From UBA1124 sp963933095 (lineage in GTDB: Bacteria > Pseudomonadota > Gammaproteobacteria > Pseudomonadales > Cellvibrionaceae), in assembly GCA_963933095.1 (NCBI GenBank), contig CAWVSV010000086.1, positions 1 through 9,698 of the forward strand: DNA of 9,698 bases, written 5' to 3'. Positions 1 through 6,259 of this stretch are shown here, piece by piece. Position numbers and translations under genes: made by a program. How positions within the stretch are numbered: the stretch's first letter is position 1; every line of letters starts with the position of its first letter. Below the pieces are notes generated by a model, which worked only from the letters and a program-made list of their open reading frames with translations, had not been told where the DNA came from and made no database searches.

Positions 1-1478
1 TGTTTACCCGAGTGTTTACCGCGGCCGTGGCTTTTATCGGTGTTGATATTTAGGGTATCGTCGGATATTGGGTCGAGATCATAATTTTCTGATAATTCTC
101 GAGTTATTTCAGTTGTCAGATCAATACTGACAGGATTCTGGCCATTAACGGTGACACCTGAGCCCGCTTCCTTTAATCGTGCGTCGTCGTCGGAAGATTT
201 AGCTGGCACGCTGTTTTCAATATCTAAGCCGAAATCCAACGCGCTGATGTCTGAGCCTTCTAATAGTGAATCATTTAACTCGTCGATATCAAAGTCTTCT
301 AGCAATGGCTCGTTTAACCAAGACTCTTCGGTGGGCGCGACTAATACTGTATTTTCGTTATTAAGAACCGAGGCTCGTAGATTTATAATCTCATGTTCAT
401 TCTGGATACTGCTTGTGCTGTCGACAGGGGTATTTTCACTGCTGCTCGTTTCTAATCTTTCTGTAGCATCTATGACTTGTGTTTGATTTTCGCTGCGGCG
501 ATATAATTGTGGCCAGTATAATTTAGCCAATAGCGCAGAGGCTAACAGCAACAGCGCCGCGATTAAAAAATACAAATAGTTGCTGCTGTGTAGACCTGTG
601 TTTGTGGCTACGGTTTGTTGCGCAGGTGTTGCAGCGGGTATTAATTTTACTGGTTCTTTTAGGGCAATAGCAGCGGCGATTTCCTGCTGTACGGCAGTGT
701 TGACAGGTTTAGTAGGCTGCTCGACTGCAGGGTTTGGCATTATCCTTTTGATGTCATCATGCGCAATAGCGACGTTCTCACTATGCTGCAGTGTTTTAAC
801 ATTGCCTAGTACCTCAGTCGCGAGGACTTTCTGCTCAACTACGGCTTTCTTGTCTAACGTTACAACACTGCGTATGGAGTTGTTATTGACTTGTGCTGCG
901 TTTTCATCGACGCCTTTATTTGTTGATACCACTGGCGTCTGGGGTGAAACACTCAATGGCTGGGTGTAGTTAGAGCTGCGGGAAAACTTGGCGTTTAGAC
1001 CATTATCACTCGGGAATACAGGTGCAAGTGGATCAGTTTTTAATGGCTGAGTGTAATTAGAGCTGCGAGCGATATTGTCACTGGGTGGCATGTCCATGAG
1101 TAAGGTGTATTCGCGGTTTACAGTGCCGCCTTGCATCTCAACTTGCAGTACCAAACTAATATATGGATCAGTAACCGAGTGTCGGGTGTTTGCTTTAACC
1201 CATAACTGGCCCTTGTCATCGGACTTAGTGGAGATAATATAGCGAGGGCTGTTAATGGCGTCTTCAAAATTTAGTTTGCGTGCACTCTGGCCGTAAATCT
1301 GGCGTACCAAGACATCATGCTTGCTGATACCCACGGTGTCAGTGAGCGGAATTAAAACATCGAGGGGTTGGCCAAGCCAAGAATTTAGACTGGCATCACC
1401 CAAACCAATGGCGCTAGAGTGACCGCTTAGGGACAGTGAGGCTAGAAATACTGCCTTGGATAAAAATGTCCGTTTCAT
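1..1478 (-). CDS. fimV: FimV/HubP-family polar landmark protein, N-terminal 492 codons (runs off left edge)
   Basis: I translated this frame directly: it is open from an ATG at 1478-1476 to the left edge with no stop. Residues 1-23 look like a Sec signal peptide (Lys/Arg start, hydrophobic core, SSA before the cut). The mature start IGLGDASLNSWLGQPL and the motif REYTLLMD (about 122-129) are hallmarks of the FimV N-terminal domain. Residues 130-300 are a Pro/Thr/Gln/Val-rich periplasmic linker, about 301-322 form one membrane span, and what follows is an acidic cytoplasmic region (for example EPLLEDFDIDEL near 390-401). The usual C-terminal FimV/TPR part would lie beyond the edge. FimV/HubP proteins mark the cell pole and act in type IV pilus function and pole organisation. 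In other FimV proteins a LysM domain sits in the linker; I see none here. The start is supported by GCAGG about 5 bases upstream. It follows gspM by 136 bases on the same strand. The family call is firm; a dedicated T2SS role is inference. Confidence 0.86.
   Translation of the reverse strand, partial: MKRTFLSKAVFLASLSLSGHSSAIGLGDASLNSWLGQPLDVLIPLTDTVGISKHDVLVRQIYGQSARKLNFEDAINSPRYIISTKSDDKGQLWVKANTRHSVTDPYISLVLQVEMQGGTVNREYTLLMDMPPSDNIARSSNYTQPLKTDPLAPVFPSDNGLNAKFSRSSNYTQPLSVSPQTPVVSTNKGVDENAAQVNNNSIRSVVTLDKKAVVEQKVLATEVLGNVKTLQHSENVAIAHDDIKRIMPNPAVEQPTKPVNTAVQQEIAAAIALKEPVKLIPAATPAQQTVATNTGLHSSNYLYFLIAALLLLASALLAKLYWPQLYRRSENQTQVIDATERLETSSSENTPVDSTSSIQNEHEIINLRASVLNNENTVLVAPTEESWLNEPLLEDFDIDELNDSLLEGSDISALDFGLDIENSVPAKSSDDDARLKEAGSGVTVNGQNPVSIDLTTEITRELSENYDLDPISDDTLNINTDKSHGRGKHSGK
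955..1067 (-). repeat. Pair of 26-bp direct repeats in the fimV-like gene
   Basis: The stretches at 955-980 and 1042-1067 agree at 24 of 26 bases and are 87 bases (29 codons) apart, in frame. Each encodes RSSNYTQPL (residues 138-146 and 167-175 of the FimV-like protein). The following residues are loosely alike too (a Pro-x-x-Pro-Val pattern), and PSDN precedes both copies at slightly different distances. This looks like an old in-frame duplication in the periplasmic linker just after the FimV N-terminal domain. Confidence 0.85.
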
Positions 1479-1507
1479 AAAAACCTGCAAATACAAAAAT
1501 TGTTTAA

Positions 1508-1536
1508 AGTATGTCTTTTTTATAGGAGAAAGTCAT
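1508..1536 (-). promoter_or_regulatory. Possible sigma-70-type promoter for the fimV-like gene
   Basis: On the minus strand, ATGACT (1536-1531, four of six matches to TTGACA) is followed after 17 bases by CATACT (1513-1508, four of six matches to TATAAT). A transcript from here would have a leader of roughly 25-30 bases before the ATG at 1478. The AT-rich gap could yield such a match by chance, and TATAAA at 1524-1519 is a competing -10 without a good -35. No convincing hairpin plus T-run follows gspM, so read-through from the gsp operon is also possible. Confidence 0.25.
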
Positions 1537-1614
1537 ATAAAGCCACACTTTAGTTAGAACTGAGTAACATCCTTGTTGCCTTTGCACCGTTGTGGGGCTA
1601 AATTAATGAAAATA

Positions 1615-2124
1615 TTAACGGCTAATTGTCGCTCGGGCATCCACCTTGCCGGAGTCTTTACGGTCCATCGATAATTCATCAATTTTTAAATTGTGCAGGC
1701 TCTGCAGTTTGTCTATGGCAATTATAACTTGGTTAAACGGTGCAGCTTCAAGCCATAAACGAATACGGTCACCCCCCTCAGGTTGAACTCGTTTGAGGCT
1801 GAGGCCATTGGTTTTGGCTGTTTCGGTGACTAATGTTAGCAGCGATTGATTACTGCTTTTTCCTTGTGTTTTGGGGCTAGTCAACTTGGCCTGTTGCTCT
1901 TTGGACTCAAGCCATTGATAGAGCTCTTTACCGATTTGCGCATTTTGTCGGGCTCGGTCGTGATAGCTTTCAGCGGGTAGATATATAGCGAAGATAAATA
2001 CTAGCAATGCTGCAAAAACCGACAATAGCAATAGTGCTTGCCGGTCTTTGTCGGGTAGTTGCTGCAGTTTGTCATTAATCTGCTTTATTTGCGGCTCTAA
2101 TGCTTTTGATAGTTTAGTCATCAT
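1615..2124 (-). CDS. gspM: Type II secretion system protein GspM (inner-membrane platform)
   Basis: GspM is a small bitopic inner-membrane protein that pairs with GspL and holds the T2SS platform together. The product is 169 residues, the usual family size: a short cytoplasmic N-terminus with an LPDKDRQALLLL stretch, one membrane span at about 29-48, a periplasmic linker, and a ferredoxin-like C-terminal domain carrying RIRLWLEAAPFNQVI (about 120-134) and an SGKVDARATISR end, both typical of GspM. The open frame extends upstream to 2181 inside gspL, but the ATG at 2124 is preferred. It has AAGGA 7 bases upstream, overlapping the gspL stop, and the extra 19 residues match nothing expected of GspM. 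A second ATG at 2121 is equally possible. It lies 10 bases after gspL and is the last gsp gene seen; no gspN follows. Confidence 0.9.
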   Translation of the reverse strand: MMTKLSKALEPQIKQINDKLQQLPDKDRQALLLLSVFAALLVFIFAIYLPAESYHDRARQNAQIGKELYQWLESKEQQAKLTSPKTQGKSSNQSLLTLVTETAKTNGLSLKRVQPEGGDRIRLWLEAAPFNQVIIAIDKLQSLHNLKIDELSMDRKDSGKVDARATISR

Positions 2125-2131
2125 AATTGAG

Positions 2132-2136
2132 TCCTT
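2132..2136 (-). promoter_or_regulatory. Ribosome binding site that fixes the gspM start
   Basis: AAGGA lies 7 bases before the ATG at 2124 and overlaps the TAA stop of gspL (TAAGGA). It supports the short gspM start over the longer open frame from 2181, and it would let ribosomes finishing gspL reinitiate on gspM. Confidence 0.7.
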
Positions 2137-3409
2137 ATGTACCCAGCTGCAGACGACCGAGGACGCCGGTATCTGATTCATTGGCTGACATTAGCTCGGC
2201 TTTAATGCCTTTCTTAGTTATTTCACGTTGTAATGAATCGAGCTGGTCGATAGATTTAGCCTGTACTTCTATGGTCATTTGGCTGCGTTTTGCGTTGTAA
2301 CGTATCTGCTCAATTTTTATCGTATTATGTGCGTTATTTTTCCAACTGTTAGCAAAAGCGCCCAATAAAGCCACAAAGTTACTGTTACCCTCACTATTAG
2401 CACCACGAAAGTGCGCTTGAGCCTGCCTTTTGATGTCTATTATGCGCCGATCTTCTGGGAAATACTGTCGATAAAGTTTTTCGGTATCAGTCGCAAAGAC
2501 TTCAGCCTGATTGTTAAAGTAGAAACCACTAGCGATAAAATAGCTCAGTTGTAACGCCAATAAAACCACTGCGGCGAGTGCGAAAATCTGCCATTTAACT
2601 TGATTCTGAGCGTGTTTCTTTCTAGCTGTAAATGTACCTTGCAATAGATTAATGAATCTGCAATCGGCAATACGATCTAATAGTACAGTGGTAAATTCAA
2701 TGGGAGCTGCACTAATGTTAACCTGAGCGCTTTGAGCGCTGTCGAGGGCTTGCAATTGCAGTTCCATTTCGCCACTTAATTCAGATTCATAGTTAACTGT
2801 CAGACTCGGTATCTCGGTGGATTCGAGTGCGCCATTACTATTAAAAGCACTGTTGAGTAGCAGTTCTACATTGTCACTTTCTACAGCAATGATTTCACCG
2901 CTATTCAAACTCAGCAACGCCCGGGAATCTCCAACAAAAAGCTCAGCAGGTTGGAGAAGCTGTGCATCACCAAGGGCAACATCAGGCTCTATCTCGCTGT
3001 CTTTTAAAAATGCCAATAGTTGTTGTAGTTTTTCACGCTCGATGGCGACTACGTTATAGCTGTTGTCGCCAATTCGCGGTCCGGTTGACAAGTGCATACT
3101 TTCAATGTCAACGGTAAGCTTTTCTTCCACTAAAAACGGCAGAGCTTGTTTGAAATGCTTGGCCTGCTTGCCTGGCAGAGTCACTTGGGTACAGAGTAGG
3201 TTTTCAATAGCGAGTATTAAGGTGCAATTAAAATTACTGATAGGCTCTTCATATTGATCTGCAATCGATTCACCAAGCTCTGCCAACATACAGCAGGTCC
3301 AATAGGATTGTTCGCTGTCTTGCTGTAAACACCATTGAATATGGCTCTGGCTGCCGAGAGTCTGTAGTGACTCAGTATAATAAAGATATAGTGTCTGGCT
3401 CATAGTCAC
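2135..3409 (-). CDS. gspL: Type II secretion system protein GspL
   Basis: GspL links the cytoplasmic ATPase GspE to the inner-membrane platform. The 424-residue product has the family layout: a cytoplasmic actin-like domain (about 1-270), a single membrane span (about 273-295), and a periplasmic domain ending in a ferredoxin-like fold (about 340-424). Recognisable family stretches are INLLQGTFTARKK (253-265), just before the membrane, and LYRQYFPEDRRIIDIKRQ (312-329), just after it. The frame opens with GTG at 3409, whose bases overlap the gspK stop (GTGA). An ATG two codons later, at 3403, is an equally good start, as neither has a clear Shine-Dalgarno sequence; entry probably depends on ribosomes leaving gspK. 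Length is normal for GspL, and no frameshift is seen. Confidence 0.93.
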   Translation of the reverse strand: MTMSQTLYLYYTESLQTLGSQSHIQWCLQQDSEQSYWTCCMLAELGESIADQYEEPISNFNCTLILAIENLLCTQVTLPGKQAKHFKQALPFLVEEKLTVDIESMHLSTGPRIGDNSYNVVAIEREKLQQLLAFLKDSEIEPDVALGDAQLLQPAELFVGDSRALLSLNSGEIIAVESDNVELLLNSAFNSNGALESTEIPSLTVNYESELSGEMELQLQALDSAQSAQVNISAAPIEFTTVLLDRIADCRFINLLQGTFTARKKHAQNQVKWQIFALAAVVLLALQLSYFIASGFYFNNQAEVFATDTEKLYRQYFPEDRRIIDIKRQAQAHFRGANSEGNSNFVALLGAFANSWKNNAHNTIKIEQIRYNAKRSQMTIEVQAKSIDQLDSLQREITKKGIKAELMSANESDTGVLGRLQLGT

Positions 3410-4479
3410 TGGCTTTGTTGGTTGTCAGAAGAGACGGCTTTGATATCGTCGTTAATATCGACCGATCTCGCTTGAGTAAATGGGTTGTGTAGCGCTGAAT
3501 CCAGTGGGCGGCTGAATGTACGCCCAAGTAAAACTAAACGCCCATCACGACTGTCTCGATAAAAAACGCTGTGTAAATAAGAAAATTGTTGCTGGAATTG
3601 AGATTTTATCCAGACTTCAAAATATTCACTGTTAACAGAAATTTTTTGTTCATCAATTTCAGCACTCTCAGCCATTTCTGACTCTAAAAATTCTTGGCTA
3701 CTGGTAAAGCCATCGGGCAATAATTCGCGGGCAGTAATGATCTTTTCAGGGTCGAGTTTACCACTTATCATAGCTAACACCCCTTTCGGGGCAGTATTAA
3801 TGTTAATTTGAGTAATGTTTGGAAGCGTTGTTACTAGAGGCGACAGTATCATATATGCTTCGAAATCAATTTCAGCTATAGCCAGTAACTCTGTACTGTT
3901 AATAATAGACTGATTGGCCGCACGATAACCTGGGCTTTTGTTTAGGTAGCTAGTGTCCTCGCTGTAGTAGCCAATGGGTGTAGTATCGTTATCCAGCCAG
4001 TCAGCGATATTATTAGCTGCATTACTTGGTAGGGATAAAGTACTCAGCAGGGCATTGAAGTTAATTAATTCGTCGGGGTTAGTCTTGCCATCTTCATCCA
4101 GTAAGTTGTTTAAATTATAGCGTGACTGTAAATCCCTAATAACTATTTCAATCTCCCCACCGTCATACTCTAGGGGAATAATTACGTTATTCCACGGCTC
4201 AGTTAGATGGTCATTAGCACTTGTCTTTGCGTCTTCTTCGAAGTCATCAAAGAGTATTTGCCGAGCTAGAGCCTCTGCGCCAAGAGCGTATTCATTGGCC
4301 TGTGCATTGTGTAGATAAAAACCAGTCTTGCGGATATCCAGTCCCATGCGCTCGGTACTGTCCGCTGTCATAATGGTAATAATGGCAAAAATCATCAACA
4401 TAGTGATGAGCGCGACACCGGTTTGACGTTGTTGCGTGTGCTTTAGTAAGCGTTGCTGTAGGCGTGCATTGGAGGTCAT
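3406..4479 (-). CDS. gspK: Type II secretion system minor pseudopilin GspK
   Basis: GspK is the large minor pseudopilin that caps the pseudopilus tip with GspI and GspJ. The 357-residue product starts with a basic leader and a prepilin-peptidase site, QTG|VALITMLMIFAI, with cleavage after Gly21. As is normal for GspK, and unlike the other pseudopilins, it lacks the glutamate at position +5 of the mature protein (Thr here). Family landmarks include SRYNLNNLLDEDG (about 119-131), DWLDNDTTPIGYYSED (160-175), GYRAANQSI (184-192), and ININTAPKGVLAMI (225-238). The ATG at 4479 overlaps the gspJ stop as ATGA; purine-rich AGGAAGAGA lies inside the end of gspJ. Its own stop overlaps the gspL start. 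Tip proteins start pseudopilus assembly and may contact substrates (family knowledge). Confidence 0.94.
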   Translation of the reverse strand: MTSNARLQQRLLKHTQQRQTGVALITMLMIFAIITIMTADSTERMGLDIRKTGFYLHNAQANEYALGAEALARQILFDDFEEDAKTSANDHLTEPWNNVIIPLEYDGGEIEIVIRDLQSRYNLNNLLDEDGKTNPDELINFNALLSTLSLPSNAANNIADWLDNDTTPIGYYSEDTSYLNKSPGYRAANQSIINSTELLAIAEIDFEAYMILSPLVTTLPNITQININTAPKGVLAMISGKLDPEKIITARELLPDGFTSSQEFLESEMAESAEIDEQKISVNSEYFEVWIKSQFQQQFSYLHSVFYRDSRDGRLVLLGRTFSRPLDSALHNPFTQARSVDINDDIKAVSSDNQQSQ

Positions 4480-5273
4480 GGTCTTGATGTCTCTTCCTGT
4501 TCAGAAGGACGGTCGCGGGATGCCTCAGTCTGGTTTCCGTTCCCGCTCTCATCGTCGCTCTCGCTTTGATCTTGATCTTGATTTTCTTCTTGTTCTTCTT
4601 CTTGCTCTTCTTGTTCGGGTTTAGGTTTGGGCTGTACTCTATTAATATTAATTATTCGAATGAATTCACCTAAAGTCAGGCTATTAAAATTAAATTCAAC
4701 CATTACCGGTAAATCTCGGTCTTTAGTTTCACTGAGTGAGCTGGTAGGGGGCCACTTGTCGAACCATTTGCCAGTGATGTCGCGGTAGCGAAAACGAATC
4801 TCTTCAAGGTCGCGCATAATGATCTGCTCTTGTGCCTCGCTATCTTGGCCACGGTCGAGAACCTGCCAGTAGCGTCGTACTAGATAACGATTACCATCAT
4901 CGTCACTGTCCAGCTCATACTGTACTCGCTGTTGCATGCTGCGAGGGTGCTGAAAAGGATTGGCCCAACCAGATCGGGTGAAACTGACACTGTCGCTTAG
5001 CCCTTTCATAGCACTTTCTTTATCGCCATATTCTCCGCGAATTGGGCGCGCAGCGGCTTGTTGGAAATCACTTAGAATAAGCCTCATAGATCGCTGCCAG
5101 TTGTACAGCTGCGCTGAGTGAGCTTTGAGGCGACCCTGTGCACTAATTTCACTACTGAGTAACTGATAACTGCCGATCGCCAAAAAGGAAAATATACTGA
5201 TAGCGATCATTACTTCCAATAAGGTGAAGCCTATTTGGTAAGAGTGAGAGAACTTGCGACTGTCACGGCTCAT
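4476..5273 (-). CDS. gspJ: Type II secretion system minor pseudopilin GspJ with acidic tail
   Basis: GspJ is a minor pseudopilin of the GspI-J-K tip complex. From the ATG at 5273 it has 265 residues. The prepilin-peptidase site is QIG|FTLLEVMIAISIF, with cleavage after Gly15 and glutamate at +5, followed by the hydrophobic N-terminal helix. The globular core includes RSGWANPFQHPRS and a late beta-rich part ending near residue 213. After that come about 52 residues rich in Glu, Gln, Asp and Ser, mostly acidic and probably disordered. They are not part of the usual GspJ fold and make the protein longer than the roughly 190-240 residues typical of the family. A TTG one codon earlier is possible but less likely. 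The ATG forms TGATG with the gspI stop, and the 3' end overlaps gspK as ATGA, so translation is probably coupled on both sides. Confidence 0.92.
   Translation of the reverse strand: MSRDSRKFSHSYQIGFTLLEVMIAISIFSFLAIGSYQLLSSEISAQGRLKAHSAQLYNWQRSMRLILSDFQQAAARPIRGEYGDKESAMKGLSDSVSFTRSGWANPFQHPRSMQQRVQYELDSDDDGNRYLVRRYWQVLDRGQDSEAQEQIIMRDLEEIRFRYRDITGKWFDKWPPTSSLSETKDRDLPVMVEFNFNSLTLGEFIRIININRVQPKPKPEQEEQEEEQEENQDQDQSESDDESGNGNQTEASRDRPSEQEETSRP
4560..4617 (-). repeat. Low-complexity coding repeat (acidic tail of GspJ)
   Basis: The plus strand shows repeated ttgatc units (about 4566-4582) followed by runs of ttctt/ttgttc. On the coding strand these are GAA/GAG/CAA/GAT codons giving Glu-Gln and Asp-Gln runs. 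Units of 3 and 6 bases keep the frame, so length could vary between strains without breaking gspJ. Confidence 0.7.
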
Positions 5274-5656
5274 CAATGTTTGCCTAGATAACTGCTCAGA
5301 GTGAACTTTTGCGTTTTTTCGTTAGGAATGTACTCAGATACAGTGACATCAACTTGGCGTAAATATTGATGAGATGTTTCTTTAATTACGGTGATAACTT
5401 GCCACTCGCGACTACCAAGATCCAGTTGTTTATTTTTTTTGCCCGGCTCCGGCCATTCCAGTTGACTCCGCAATTGATGCAGCTCGTTTTCGGCTAACCA
5501 AGTCGAGAGTGTACGAGTTTGTAAATAGTGCGATTGGCGAGCACTGCGACTGCTCTGTTGGATTAATACCATGGCGCAGACCGAAAATATAGTCAGTGCC
5601 ACCATAATTTCTAACAGAGTAAAACCGCAGCTTTTACGCAACTTAACGACCGTCAT
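5273..5656 (-). CDS. gspI: Type II secretion system minor pseudopilin GspI
   Basis: GspI is the minor pseudopilin at the core of the tip complex with GspJ and GspK, thought to start pseudopilus assembly. The 127-residue product matches the family in size. A short basic leader (MTVVKLRKSCG) is cut after Gly11 to expose FTLLEIMVALTIFSV, with glutamate at mature position +5. Further landmarks are TWLAENELHQLR (about 52-63), a conserved GspI stretch, and a beta-rich C-terminal part. The ATG at 5656 lies inside the last codons of gspH, a 14-base overlap. The TGA stop shares its A with the gspJ ATG (TGATG). No independent promoter is seen; expression is presumably with the operon. Confidence 0.93.
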   Translation of the reverse strand: MTVVKLRKSCGFTLLEIMVALTIFSVCAMVLIQQSSRSARQSHYLQTRTLSTWLAENELHQLRSQLEWPEPGKKNKQLDLGSREWQVITVIKETSHQYLRQVDVTVSEYIPNEKTQKFTLSSYLGKH

Positions 5657-6239
5657 TATGTGTCTCTATCGTTACCGCAGAGAAACCATCGGTGAATATT
5701 AGTACCGAGAGTAAGGAGTCGTTATTGAGTGTGAGCTCAATTTCAAAGGGCGACACCTCGCCACTGGCCAACATTAATATTTGCGGCAACAGACGTTCTT
5801 CAATATCAAAATCTTCATCGTCTTCCCAATTTTCTTGCACTGACTTGGGTACAGGCAATTGCTGTATTTCACCATCGACTAGAATATCTATATCTATGCC
5901 GCCGGGAAGCGGGTACGCCTGAAAAGTTTCCTCCTCACTGATAACCCAAAGATGGGTTTGAGGATCAAACGTAAGGAGTGAGTATTCGTTGCTGCTACTG
6001 AGGTAGAGACCAAAATTTTTCTGACGAAAAATAGCTTCGTCTTGCGTCAAGGTAATAAACTGTTGTAAGCGGTTGGCCTCACTTTGCAGGCGACGCATAT
6101 CATTGCCGCCAACAGACATCGTAGACAGTGCGGCCATTACACCAATTATCACAACAACGACCATTAATTCAATCAGAGTAAAACCTTGCTGGCTCTCTGA
6201 TTGAGTATTGAAATACTGCGTGGCGTTATGAGTTTGCAT
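5643..6239 (-). CDS. gspH: Type II secretion system minor pseudopilin GspH
   Basis: GspH is a minor pseudopilin thought to join the tip complex to the GspG shaft. The 198-residue product has a 19-residue leader cut after Gly19 (QQG|FTLIELMVVVVIIGVM), glutamate at +5, and a long hydrophobic helix. LQSEANRLQQFITLTQDEAI (51-70) is the typical GspH/FimT segment after the helix. An acidic loop (about 136-149, ENWEDDEDFDIEER) and a C-terminal FTDGFSAVTI stretch follow. The ATG at 6239 is the only suitable start before the cleavage site. It has no purine-rich Shine-Dalgarno sequence; the 20 bases after gspG are pyrimidine-rich instead, so translation may depend on gspG. Its end overlaps gspI by 14 bases. 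GspH and FimT share this fold, but the operon position settles the call. Confidence 0.92.
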   Translation of the reverse strand: MQTHNATQYFNTQSESQQGFTLIELMVVVVIIGVMAALSTMSVGGNDMRRLQSEANRLQQFITLTQDEAIFRQKNFGLYLSSSNEYSLLTFDPQTHLWVISEEETFQAYPLPGGIDIDILVDGEIQQLPVPKSVQENWEDDEDFDIEERLLPQILMLASGEVSPFEIELTLNNDSLLSVLIFTDGFSAVTIETHNDGR

Positions 6240-6259
6240 GGCGATAGAAGGGGGCTATA

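Noticed and set aside
151..969. Two plus-strand open frames (151-486 and 580-969) that could be small secreted or membrane proteins
   Set aside because: They are antisense to the FimV-like gene, whose frame is open from 1478 to the edge with clear family motifs. Their Ser/Cys-rich translations reflect the opposite strand, and neither has a good ribosome site or family likeness.
1561..1614. Transcription terminator after gspM
   Set aside because: The GC-richer stretch contains CCACAACGG and GCAACAAGG, but these are not complementary to each other and no T-run follows.
4292..4552. His/Arg/Thr-rich minus-strand frame spanning the gspJ-gspK junction
   Set aside because: It is an out-of-frame reading of gspK and the end of gspJ, both of which are well supported; the composition is typical of a shadow frame.
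4560..4617. CRISPR or tandem-repeat array at the ttgatc/ttctt repeats
   Set aside because: The repeats are short, without spacers, and lie in frame in gspJ as Glu/Gln/Asp codons.
5274..5276. TTG as the start of gspJ
   Set aside because: The next codon is ATG, gives the TGATG stop-start junction with gspI, and loses only one residue.
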